A stretch of 64,000 bases of DNA from Skermanella pratensis (lineage in GTDB: Bacteria; Pseudomonadota; Alphaproteobacteria; Azospirillales; Azospirillaceae), in the NCBI RefSeq assembly GCF_008843145.1, contig NZ_CP030265.1, forward strand, positions 1,285,001 through 1,349,000. Reading direction: 5' to 3'. Below the pieces are notes generated by a model. It saw nothing but the letters and a program-made list of their open reading frames with translations. It made no database searches and had not been told where the DNA came from. This document shows positions 54,723-63,111 of the stretch, in pieces; within the stretch, counting starts at the first letter, position 1, and every line of letters begins with the position of its first letter. The translations under genes and the position numbers were made by a program.

Positions 54723-57022
54723 GCTGCCGAAGTCTTTCTGCTGCGGTTGCGGCGGCGGGCCGGGGGGCGGCCAAGGGATCGGCCGAGGGAACGGGAGGGT
54801 TCTTCGGCCGGCCAGTCCCGGCCCATGAGGTCTTCCATCAGGCCGGACCAGCGGCCGGAATGGAGCCAGGCGTTGTATTCGGAGGCGACCCCGCGGGTGT
54901 AGCCGGCATGGCGGCTGATCGACTGGCGCTCCAGGTGGTAGAGCTCCACGGCCGGCACGTAGCGGATCTCCCGGCCCGAGGCCCGGACCTTGAGGCACAG
55001 GTCCGAGTCCTCGTAGTCGCCGATGATGTAGTCGGTGGTGAAGCCGCCCACCTCGCGGAAGACGCCTGCCGGCATCAGCAGGCAGGCGCCGGTGACGCCG
55101 GGGACCGCGCGGGGCAGGCAGGCCGGGGCGAAGTCGCGCGGCATGCCCTTGTGGTAGTGCTGGTTGATCCAGCGTCCGCGGTAGTCGCGGCCGAAGAACA
55201 GCCCGGCATGCTGGAGCGAATCGTCCTCGAACAGCAGCTTCGGGCCGACGGCGCCGGTTTCCGGCGACGCCTCCAGCGCCGCGACGAGCCGGGGCAGCCA
55301 GCCGGGCCGGTCGGGGATCACGTCGGAGTTGAGGAACAGCAGGTGCCGGCCGCGCGCGACCGCGGCGCCCGCGTTGTTGGACGTGGAGTAGCCGTGGTTG
55401 GCGGCGTTCACCACCAGGGTCAGCGGCAGCGCGTAGAGGCCGTGCAGGCCGTGCAGGTAATGGCGCAGCTCGTCGCGCTGCTCCGGGCTGTCGAGGACCA
55501 GGACGATCTCGGCCCCGTCCGCCACCGCGGGATCGATCGCGAAGGCGGCGAGCTGAAAGCGCAGGAACTCCAGGTTGCGATAGAGCGGGATCACGATCGA
55601 CACCGCCGGATCGGCGACCGGCGAGCCGTAGCGGAAGACCTCCGGGGCCGGCACCTCGGCCGTCATGGCGGCATGGATCGGTGCGACGGCCGGGGCGATG
55701 CAGGTCTCCAGCGCGGCCTCGGTCACGAAGGGCGGAGGCATGCTGCCCAGCACGGCGGCGCGGACATCGGCAGGGTTCAGCGGGCGGGACGGCGGCACGA
55801 TGTCGATCCGGCCGCCCGAGCGGAGCAGCAGCTCGCACCGGTACTGGAGCGCCGGGGCCGGGTCCGGCGCGCCGGGGATCCAGGCGGCGAACCCGGAGGG
55901 TGAAGCGGACTTGTAGATCGCCGCGACGTCCTCGCGCGGGAAGCGGTGGGGCAGGGCGGCGAGGATCCGCTGGTCGCCGAAGGGCGAGGTGACGCGCACC
56001 GAGTCGACCAAACCGTGGGGATCGTGCAGCCAGCCCGCCAGGAACAGTCCGCCGTCGCCGGTCGACACCGCGACGTCGATGTCGCCGCCGACCGGCCGGT
56101 CGGCCGCCGCCACGTGGCGGCGCGGCAGGGGCATCAGCACCTGGAGTTCGCGCACCGCGGCGGCGGCCTGCGGCTCGTCGGCGGCGCGGAGCGCCAGCGC
56201 CCGAAGCACGTGGTCGCGCAAGTGCTGCGGGCACGGCTTCAGCCGTTCCAGCCATTCGAGCAGGGTCGGAAGCTCCGCCGGGGGCGCCGCGACCGTGCGG
56301 CAGGCAAGGCCGCTGCGGCCGAGCAGGACGACCAGCGTCTCCGCCCCGCACAGCGCCCGGTCCATCACCAGGTGGAGGGGCAGGCGGCCGCGCTTGTCCG
56401 GTGCTGCGCCGACCGCGGGCGGAACCTCCAGCCGGCGCATGCCGCCCGGGGTGATCACGACCGTCGCGGTGATCTCGCCGAACCCGGCGGAGACTCCGCC
56501 GTCGCACAGGGCGAGCTGGCGGGTCGGGGCGCAGCGGACCGTCAGGGCCGCGGGGTTCGGCGACAGCTCCAGGATCAGCCGGCGGCACAGATGGGAGAAC
56601 CGCCCGTCGTTCTGCAGGCTGAAGGCGCTGCGGCAGAAGTCCAGCAGCAGGCGGACCACGCGCAGGCGGGCGGCGCCGTCGAGGCCGCTCATCAGCAGGG
56701 CCGCGTCGAATTCGGTGCGGTCTGCGGGATGGGCGGTCGCGGCCGGGCGGGATGATTCGTTCCGGAAGGTGACGGTCCCGGCCCCGGCCGGGCAGCGGAG
56801 CACGGCGATGGTGCGTTCCCCGCCCCAGCCGGTCGGCACGGTCAGAAGGGTGTAGGGACGCGGCACCTCCGTCCCGTCGATCGAGGGAACGATGCGGCCG
56901 GACTGGCCCGGCGCGGCGGTTTCCCACACCGCCATGACGAAGTCGCCGCCGACGCCGTGCAGGCGGGCGGTCGGAACGGCGGCGTCGGGATGGTGGGCCA
57001 GGGCGGTCGGGAGCATCGGCAT
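54719..57022 (-). CDS. Glycosyltransferase, GT2 family with large N-terminal extension (2)
   Basis: 767 residues. The N-terminal ~430 residues have no fold I recognise but resemble the first part of the gene at 50318 in length and in VSTGDGGLFLAGWLHDP and IYKSASPSGFAAWIPG. The GT2 domain follows: AVSIVIPLYRNLEFLRFQ, HLLFLNSDVIPDRPGWLPRL (a normal NSD acidic motif) and GGFTTDYIIGDYEDSDLCLK (E-D-x-D). The basic C-terminus RPPARRRNRSRKTSA is unusual. First gene of the glycan operon, starting 79 bases after the RTX gene. Confidence 0.88.
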   Translation of the reverse strand: MPMLPTALAHHPDAAVPTARLHGVGGDFVMAVWETAAPGQSGRIVPSIDGTEVPRPYTLLTVPTGWGGERTIAVLRCPAGAGTVTFRNESSRPAATAHPADRTEFDAALLMSGLDGAARLRVVRLLLDFCRSAFSLQNDGRFSHLCRRLILELSPNPAALTVRCAPTRQLALCDGGVSAGFGEITATVVITPGGMRRLEVPPAVGAAPDKRGRLPLHLVMDRALCGAETLVVLLGRSGLACRTVAAPPAELPTLLEWLERLKPCPQHLRDHVLRALALRAADEPQAAAAVRELQVLMPLPRRHVAAADRPVGGDIDVAVSTGDGGLFLAGWLHDPHGLVDSVRVTSPFGDQRILAALPHRFPREDVAAIYKSASPSGFAAWIPGAPDPAPALQYRCELLLRSGGRIDIVPPSRPLNPADVRAAVLGSMPPPFVTEAALETCIAPAVAPIHAAMTAEVPAPEVFRYGSPVADPAVSIVIPLYRNLEFLRFQLAAFAIDPAVADGAEIVLVLDSPEQRDELRHYLHGLHGLYALPLTLVVNAANHGYSTSNNAGAAVARGRHLLFLNSDVIPDRPGWLPRLVAALEASPETGAVGPKLLFEDDSLQHAGLFFGRDYRGRWINQHYHKGMPRDFAPACLPRAVPGVTGACLLMPAGVFREVGGFTTDYIIGDYEDSDLCLKVRASGREIRYVPAVELYHLERQSISRHAGYTRGVASEYNAWLHSGRWSGLMEDLMGRDWPAEEPSRSLGRSLGRPPARRRNRSRKTSAA

Positions 57023-57101
57023 CCGTGGGGTGTCGGGGTGGTCGGAGTCGCGATGGCGCCAGGGGGACCGGCGGCAACCCCCGGGCTGCCGCCGAAATCC
57101 C

Positions 57102-57977
57102 TTAGCTGATCACGAAGAAGGCGTTCGGGTTGTTCTGCACGTCCTCGGCGTTGACGTTCATCAGGGTGATGGTGTCGCCGTTGCCCAGGTCGATGACGGC
57201 GTTGCCGCCGGCATCGAGCACCCGCGCCGCCATGTCAGCCGCGCTGGAGATGTCCAGGCCGTTGATGTTGCGGGCGATCTGAAGGATGTCCTCGCCCGCC
57301 TTGAAGTCCATCACGACGTCCTGGCCGCCGCCGCCGGTGAAGACGAAGGTGTCGCTCTCGGAGCCGCCGGTCAGGGTGTCGTTGCCGGCGCCGCCGCTGA
57401 TGATGTCCTTGCCGGACCCGCCGAAGATGACGTCGTCGCCGGCCCCGCCGAACAGCACGTCGCTGCCGCTCTCGCCGCGGATGATGTCGTTGCCGTCGCC
57501 GCCCATGACGATGTCGTTGCCGGCGCCGCCGGTCAGGGTGTCGTTGCCGGCGCCGCCGTCGATCACGTCGTGGCCCGCTCCGCCGTTGATGATGTCGTTG
57601 CCCTCGCCGCCGTTGACGACGTCGTCGCCCGGGCCGGCGTCGATGATGTCGTTGCCCGTGCCGCCGTCGATGATGTCGTTGCCGGCGCCCCCGGTGATGA
57701 TGTCGTCGCCGGCCCCGCCCTGGAGCACGTCGCTGCCGGCGCCGCCGAGCAGGGTGTCGTTGCCCTCGCCGCCGAACAGCGTGTCGTTGCCGGCGCCGCC
57801 GTCGAGCAGGTCGTCGCCGGCCCCGCCGAACAGCATGTCGCTGCCGGCGCCGCCGACGATCTGGTCGTCGCCGCCTTCGCCCATGAGGATGTCGTTGCCA
57901 GCCGCGCCGAAGATCACGTCGGCATCGGCCGTGCCGGTCAGGTAATCGTCGTAGGAGCCACCGGGAAGGGTTGCCAT
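57102..57977 (-). CDS. RTX (hemolysin-type calcium-binding) repeat protein
   Basis: 291 residues, of which about residues 14-211 are 22 back-to-back nonapeptides of the G-G-x-G-x-D-x-U-x type (for example GGAGNDTLF). In this family the repeats bind calcium outside the cell and fold into a parallel beta-roll. No catalytic or pore-forming domain is present. The C-terminal ~75 residues end AFFVIS, a typical uncleaved type I secretion tail (hydrophobic last residues after DDVQNNPN-like polar region). GGAGG precedes the ATG. The ABC exporter and fusion protein genes lie upstream on the same strand. Confidence 0.93.
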   Translation of the reverse strand: MATLPGGSYDDYLTGTADADVIFGAAGNDILMGEGGDDQIVGGAGSDMLFGGAGDDLLDGGAGNDTLFGGEGNDTLLGGAGSDVLQGGAGDDIITGGAGNDIIDGGTGNDIIDAGPGDDVVNGGEGNDIINGGAGHDVIDGGAGNDTLTGGAGNDIVMGGDGNDIIRGESGSDVLFGGAGDDVIFGGSGKDIISGGAGNDTLTGGSESDTFVFTGGGGQDVVMDFKAGEDILQIARNINGLDISSAADMAARVLDAGGNAVIDLGNGDTITLMNVNAEDVQNNPNAFFVIS

Positions 57978-58241
57978 ATCAAGCCTCCAGTAAAGGGATC
58001 AGCGAAGCATTGTTTCCGTGCTTTCGATAAGAGGAAACTAGCGTTCCAAATCTTAATCGATGGTTAAATTTGGTGCGGCGCCGCAATTTTGTACCAATCC
58101 TAAAATAAGCTTCTGAAATACTCAAGTTCGAATTCATAAATCCGTATTCCTTTACTTTGAATGGAGTATTCAAGAGTTTGCAAATTGGTTTGAAAATCGA
58201 AGCAATAAGGCGGGGTCGTTGTTTCCCCTTTCGGGAAGGAC
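57978..58241. other. AT-rich upstream region of the RTX gene
   Basis: 264 bases, strikingly more AT-rich than flanking genes, containing runs such as ATTTTCAAACC and TTAATCGATGG. It probably carries the RTX gene's own promoter and a long 5' leader. A 52-codon ORF runs through it (58137-57979) but uses many AT-rich codons that are rare in the neighbouring genes. Confidence 0.5.
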
Positions 58242-59525
58242 TCAGCCCGTCGCCGCCAGCTCCAGGTGCGCCTCCCCGGACCGTCCCGCTGATTTGTCGA
58301 CGCTGCCGGCGAGGTGCCGGATCAACTGGAGATGGCGGGGAAGCAGGTCGGCCAGCGCGTAGCGCTCGACCACGCGGCGGCGCGCGGCGGCGCGGATCGG
58401 TTCCATCTCGGCGCGCCGGTCCAGCGCGTGCGCCGTCTTCGCCGCGATATCGTCGGGGGAGAAGAAATCGGCCAGCAGGCCATTGACGCCGGGTTCGACC
58501 ACCTCGCGCACCGCGGCGTTGTCGGCGGCCACCACCAGGCAGCCGGTGGAGAGCGATTCGAGCAGCGACCACGACAGCACGAACGGCACCGTCAGGTAGA
58601 CATGGACGTCGGTGGCGCGCAGCATGTCGCGGTAGATCGGGTATTCCAGCGGGCCGACGAAGTGCAGCCGAGAGCGGTCGAGTCCGGGCAGCTCGTCCAG
58701 CATCATCCGCTTGTAGGTCCGGCCGGGCGGCGGCAGCCTGCTGTAGGACACGCTGTCATCGCCGCCGATCACGATATGCAGGTCCGGCCGCTCCCTCAGC
58801 AGGATGTCGGCGGCGCGCATGAACTGGGGAAAACCGCGGTACGGCTCCATTCCGCGGGTCGCGTAGGTCACGATCTCCCTGGCGGAGGAGAGGTCGAGCC
58901 CGGGCAGGACCATGGGCGCTCCGGGCTCCGGCGAGAAGAAGCCGGTGTCGATGCCGTCATGCATCAGGGTCAGCTTGTTCTGGAACGCCGCCGGGAACCG
59001 GCCGCGCTGGAACACGGTCGGGCAGACGCCCCAGTCGCAGTTGGCCAGCTCCATCTGGATCGCCGCGTTACGGCTGCGGATCCGGCAGGCGTCGTCGGCG
59101 CTGACCGGGCCGTCCAGGTAATCGGCATCGCTTTCCCTGGCGTGGTAGAACCACTCGAAATAGCCCAGCAGGGGCGTGTCCGGGAAGGCGTCCTTGATGA
59201 ACAGCCCCGGACCGAACCCGGCATGGGCGCAGACCAGGTCGGGCACGAAGCCGTCGCGCTTCAGCCGGTCGCACAGCCGGTAGACCGCCTGCCCATGCAG
59301 CACCGCATCCTCGAACGGGCGGACATAGTGGTGGGTCTGCGGTCCCGGCGGCCGCGACGGCGCGAAGACGTGCTTGTCCACCCCGGGGATCGACCCGGTC
59401 CGGTCCTTCGTGATGAAGACGACCTGGTTGGCCGGGTCGGCGGCCAGTTCGGCGGCCAGGTGCTGGTAATGGCCGGGAAAGTGGTTGTGCACGAACAGGA
59501 TGCGCATGGCTCGCCGTCCGGTCAT
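58242..59525 (-). CDS. Glycosyltransferase, GT4 family (3)
   Basis: 427 residues, GT-B fold: MRILFVHNHFPGHYQHLAAE, EIVTYATRGMEPYRGFPQFM and LLESLSTGCLVVAADNAAVR with VEPGVNGLLADFF. It differs from the two GT4 paralogues downstream and looks like glycosyltransferases found next to type I secretion genes. Its ATG at 59525 overlaps the stop of the fusion protein gene by four bases, so it is translated with the exporter. It may glycosylate the exported RTX protein or build the attached glycan (inference). Confidence 0.9.
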   Translation of the reverse strand: MTGRRAMRILFVHNHFPGHYQHLAAELAADPANQVVFITKDRTGSIPGVDKHVFAPSRPPGPQTHHYVRPFEDAVLHGQAVYRLCDRLKRDGFVPDLVCAHAGFGPGLFIKDAFPDTPLLGYFEWFYHARESDADYLDGPVSADDACRIRSRNAAIQMELANCDWGVCPTVFQRGRFPAAFQNKLTLMHDGIDTGFFSPEPGAPMVLPGLDLSSAREIVTYATRGMEPYRGFPQFMRAADILLRERPDLHIVIGGDDSVSYSRLPPPGRTYKRMMLDELPGLDRSRLHFVGPLEYPIYRDMLRATDVHVYLTVPFVLSWSLLESLSTGCLVVAADNAAVREVVEPGVNGLLADFFSPDDIAAKTAHALDRRAEMEPIRAAARRRVVERYALADLLPRHLQLIRHLAGSVDKSAGRSGEAHLELAATG

Positions 59526-60865
59526 TCCTCTCGGAACGCCCGCCTCATGCTGTCTGTGATGGGGCTGAGGAAATAGTCGATCGCCCGCCGCTTGGCGTTG
59601 ATCATGATGACTTCCGCAGGCATGCCGGGGACCAGCTCCACATGGTGGAGCGACGCCAGCGACACGGGGTCCAGCTTGACCCGCGCGGTGAAGTAGGACT
59701 GGCCCGTCCGCTGGTCGAGCACCTGGTCGGCCGCGACATACATCACGTGCGCGTCGATGGTCGGGACCTTGCGCTGCTTGTAGGCGCTGAGCCGCACGTT
59801 GGCGACCTGGCCGACCCGGATGCTGTCGATGTCGGCCGGGCTGACCTGGGCCTCGACCACCAGCTCGTCATCGACCGGGACGAGGTCCAGGATCGGAGCG
59901 CCGGCGCCGATCACGCCGCCCGGCGTGTAGAAGCGGATGTCGGTGACCTTGCCGTCCTGGGGGGCGACCACCTCCTTGCGCTGGACGATGTCGGTGGCCC
60001 CGCGGGACCGCTCGGTCATGTCCGCCAGCGTGCCCTGGGTCTGCTGGAGCGCGTCGGCGATCTCCGTCCGGCGGTCGTGCTTGAGGGACAGGATCTCCAG
60101 CTCGGCGGCGGCGATCGCCTGCTCGGCCTGGGCTTCGTTGGCAGCCAGTTCGCCGACCCGGCCCTTCAGCTCGGCCGACAGGCGCTGCATCTCCAGGAGC
60201 CGGGGGCGGCGCTCGTAGCCTTTTTCCAGCAGGGCCTTGATGGTCCCCAGCTCCTCGTTGGTGTAGCGCAGGCGGTCCGCGGCGGCGCTGGCCTGAGCCT
60301 TCAGGGCCGCGATCTGCTCCCGGAGCTGGTCGATCTTGCGCCGGTTGATCGCCAGCGATCCGTCGTAGCTGTCCCAGCGCGCCGCGAACAGCCGCTGCTC
60401 GGTCGCCATGGCGTCCGCCGCGACCGTGCTTCGCTTGCCGGCTTCGACCAGGTCCTCGGGGAAAGCCAGGGAGCGCTGGTCGGCCTGCTCGGCGCGCAGG
60501 CGGGCCACCCGGGCCTGGGCGGTCCAGAGCTGGTTCTCGACCTGGCCCAGCAGGGCCTGGGCCTGGGTGCCGTCCATCCGCAGCAGGATCTGCCCGGCCC
60601 TGACCTGGTCGCCTTCCTTGACGAGCAACTCGTGCAGGATTCCGCCTTCCAGGTGGGAGATGGTCTTGCGGTGGCTGTTGGCGATGACGGTGCCCTGGGC
60701 GATGGCGGCGCTGCTGAGGTCCGCGGTCATGGCCCAGCCGGCGAAGCCGCCGAACCCGACCAGCACCGCGACCGTGCCGGCGATCATGGTATTGCGCAGC
60801 GACGGCTCGCGCGGCTCCGCCTCCAGGGTCACGGTCCAGACGGGATTGTCGGTCGGAAGCGTCAT
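59522..60865 (-). CDS. Type I secretion membrane fusion protein (HlyD/PrtE family)
   Basis: 447 residues. Single N-terminal membrane helix IAGTVAVLVGFGGFAGWAM, lipoyl-type half ISHLEGGILHELLVKEGDQV, a long coiled-coil (~110-290), then VVAPQDGKVTDIRFYTPGGV and the C-terminal VELVPGMPAEVMI-like end that is typical of HlyD proteins. It connects the ABC exporter to an outer-membrane TolC-type channel, which is not in the window. Overlaps the exporter gene by four bases. Confidence 0.94.
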   Translation of the reverse strand: MTLPTDNPVWTVTLEAEPREPSLRNTMIAGTVAVLVGFGGFAGWAMTADLSSAAIAQGTVIANSHRKTISHLEGGILHELLVKEGDQVRAGQILLRMDGTQAQALLGQVENQLWTAQARVARLRAEQADQRSLAFPEDLVEAGKRSTVAADAMATEQRLFAARWDSYDGSLAINRRKIDQLREQIAALKAQASAAADRLRYTNEELGTIKALLEKGYERRPRLLEMQRLSAELKGRVGELAANEAQAEQAIAAAELEILSLKHDRRTEIADALQQTQGTLADMTERSRGATDIVQRKEVVAPQDGKVTDIRFYTPGGVIGAGAPILDLVPVDDELVVEAQVSPADIDSIRVGQVANVRLSAYKQRKVPTIDAHVMYVAADQVLDQRTGQSYFTARVKLDPVSLASLHHVELVPGMPAEVIMINAKRRAIDYFLSPITDSMRRAFREE

Positions 60866-62628
60866 GATGCGTGTCCCGTCTGAACGCCGTCCGCCAGGGC
60901 CTTGCCGGTCTTGACCAGGCGGGCCACGTTGGGCGCGGTCGCGACCTGGCGCGTGCCGGGCGGGGCGGAGATCGCCTTCAGCACGTCGGCGCGGGCGCCG
61001 AACTGGTCGATCATGCCGTCCTTAAGGACCAGCAGCTTGTCCACCGCGGCGACCACGGAGGGCCGGTGGGCGATCAGGACGACGGTCGTTCCTGCCGCCT
61101 TGGCCTTGGCGATCGCCTGGAGCAGGGCCTGCTCGCCGGCGTTGTCGAGGTTGGAGTTGGGCTCGTCCAGCACCAGCAGGCGCGGGTTGCCGAACAGCGC
61201 GCGGGCGAGGCCGATCCGCTGGCGCTGGCCGCCGCTCAGGCTGTAGGCGCTGTCGCCGACGCCGGTGTCGTAGCCGAACGGCAGCCTGCCGATCATCTCG
61301 TGGACGTCGGCCATCTTGGCCGCGTTCACCACGTCGAGCGGGCTCGCCTCGGTCATGCGCGAGATGTTCTCCCGGATCGTGCCGTCGAGCAGCGAGACGT
61401 TCTGGGGCAGGTAGCCGACGCTGACGCCGAAGCTCTCCCGTTCCCACAGGAAGGTGCTGTGACCGTCCAGGTAGATCCCGCCCGAGGTGGGTTCCCATAT
61501 GCCGACCAGCAGCCGGGCCAGCGTCGATTTGCCGGCGGCGGACGGGCCGATGATCCCCAGCGTCTCGCCCGGTTCCAGCGAGAACGAGATGCCTTTCAGC
61601 ACCGCCTTGTCGACTCCTGGCGGGATATAGACGAGCCGGTCCACGCTCAGCCGCCCCTCCGGCCGGGGGAGGGGCATGCTCTGGCGGCGGTTCTGGGTGC
61701 CGTTCAGCAGGCCGCGCACCCGGCCGAAGGCCGACAGGGCGAACACCCATTGGCGCCAGCCGTCGATCAACTGCTCGAACGGCTGGAGCATGCGGCCCAT
61801 CAGGATGCCGGCAGCCATGGCGCTGCCGGGCGACGCCTCGCGGTCGATCACCAGCAGGCAGGCGGTCGAGATCATCGCGATCTGGAGGATCAGCCGGAGC
61901 GAGCGCGAGACGGCGGTCAGCGCCTTGGCCGCGCTGTTGCCCCGGTTCAGCAGGCCGATCATGCGGTACTGGCTGCGCTCCCACCGTTTCGCCACGGCCG
62001 GCAGCATGCCCATCGCCTCGATCACCTCCGCGTTCCGGACGGTGGACGCGATGTCGCCGAAAGACCGCGCCGCCGCCTCGTTGGCCTGGGCCAGCGGGCG
62101 CCGGGTCAGCAGGTCGGTCAGCACGCTCATCAGGAACAGCAGCACGGCGGCACCCAGCGCCAGCCAGCCGTAGATCGGGTGCAGCAGGAACAGGACGGCC
62201 AGGAACATCGGCACCCACATCACCTCCAGCGGCACCGTGATGGCGCTGCCGGTGATGAAGGAGCGCAGGTCGTTGAGGTCGCGGATCGCCTGGGTCGAGT
62301 TGCGCTGGCTGCCGTGCAGGGTGTCGATGACGGCGGCCTGCAGGGTCGGGACGTTCAGCCGCATGGCGATCAGGTCGCCCATGATCAGGAAGACCTTGGT
62401 CCGGATGAAGTCCAGCACCGCGTAAAGCATCAGCCCGCCGACCGCCACGACCGCCAGCATGATCAGCGTGTCGGTGCTCCGGCTGGTCATGACCCGGTCG
62501 TAAACCTGCATCGTGTAGAGCGGCACGATGAGCATGAGAATATTTATGAAACAGCTGAGCACGGCAGCAAACACCATGCCCCTGCCGAGATGCCGCAGCG
62601 TGCTGCGGAGTAGTGCGTGGTCATTCAT
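60862..62628 (-). CDS. Type I secretion ABC exporter/permease (PrtD family)
   Basis: 588 residues from ATG at 62628. The membrane domain (~20-310) has about six helices (VFAAVLSCFINILMLIVPLY, YTMQVYDRVMTSRS). The ATPase has Walker A GPSAAGKSTLARLLVG, signature LSGGQRQRIGLARALFG, Walker B LLVLDEPNSNLD and switch IAHRPSVV. There is no peptidase domain, as in RTX-protein exporters of the PrtD type. Upstream in-frame codons to 62826 are AT-rich and lack similarity, so they were left out. First gene of the exporter-glycosyltransferase set. Confidence 0.93.
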   Translation of the reverse strand: MNDHALLRSTLRHLGRGMVFAAVLSCFINILMLIVPLYTMQVYDRVMTSRSTDTLIMLAVVAVGGLMLYAVLDFIRTKVFLIMGDLIAMRLNVPTLQAAVIDTLHGSQRNSTQAIRDLNDLRSFITGSAITVPLEVMWVPMFLAVLFLLHPIYGWLALGAAVLLFLMSVLTDLLTRRPLAQANEAAARSFGDIASTVRNAEVIEAMGMLPAVAKRWERSQYRMIGLLNRGNSAAKALTAVSRSLRLILQIAMISTACLLVIDREASPGSAMAAGILMGRMLQPFEQLIDGWRQWVFALSAFGRVRGLLNGTQNRRQSMPLPRPEGRLSVDRLVYIPPGVDKAVLKGISFSLEPGETLGIIGPSAAGKSTLARLLVGIWEPTSGGIYLDGHSTFLWERESFGVSVGYLPQNVSLLDGTIRENISRMTEASPLDVVNAAKMADVHEMIGRLPFGYDTGVGDSAYSLSGGQRQRIGLARALFGNPRLLVLDEPNSNLDNAGEQALLQAIAKAKAAGTTVVLIAHRPSVVAAVDKLLVLKDGMIDQFGARADVLKAISAPPGTRQVATAPNVARLVKTGKALADGVQTGHAS

Positions 62629-63111
62629 GCAGGGGACGGGCTCCAAGACGGGCGCTGGGTGCAATGCAATATTGCGGCAAAATGTTAAACGGGCGTTAAA
62701 CGGCTGTTTCCCGGTCAGTTGCGCCGGTCGAAGATTTCGGCTTTCGTTAGAAAATAAGACAAATTCAAAACAAAATTCGGCGCTGGTCGGTTCCATATGC
62801 AGAATTCGCCCGATCCGGGGCGGCACGCGCGACGCGCCTGGATTGCGCTGAAATTCAAATGAAATTCCACTTGGTTTGACTGCATGTCCACCGTGCTTTC
62901 TTATAAATAAAACTGGTTAATATTCAAGTATGATCCGGATGTTCATTAACTTGCGGGTAATAATCGTATGATAAATATCATGTTCAATGGGGCTCGGAAC
63001 CAGCCGGACTCCAGAGTTTCCCGCATCAAGAGCCGTCAAAACCCCGCCAGGAGGGCGCAACGCCCCTCCTGGGCACCTGCGGTTTAGAGCGGTTCAATAA
63101 AGGAGCTTTGC
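62629..63111. other. Divergent intergenic region between the exporter gene and galE
   Basis: 483 bases, AT-rich for this genome, carrying the promoters of both divergent units. A TATAAA/TAAAACTGG area near 62905-62920 and TTGACT at 62876 are promoter-like, but the spacing is too long to call with confidence. A near-perfect hairpin lies at 63047-63072 in the galE leader. Confidence 0.5.
63047..63072 (+). other. Hairpin in the galE leader
   Basis: CCAGGAGGGCG and CGCCCCTCCTGG pair around a CAA loop with one bulged base, ending 39 bases before the galE ATG. It could be an attenuator or a 5'-UTR stabilising structure; no T-tract follows. Confidence 0.4.

Noticed and set aside
57102-57960. Regular ~27-bp repeats that look CRISPR-like
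   Set aside because: They are in-frame codons for the RTX nonapeptides, with no spacers.
62629-62826. N-terminal extension of the type I exporter to 62826
   Set aside because: The extra 66 codons are AT-rich, Phe/Asn-rich and unlike PrtD proteins, which begin near MNDHALLRSTLR.
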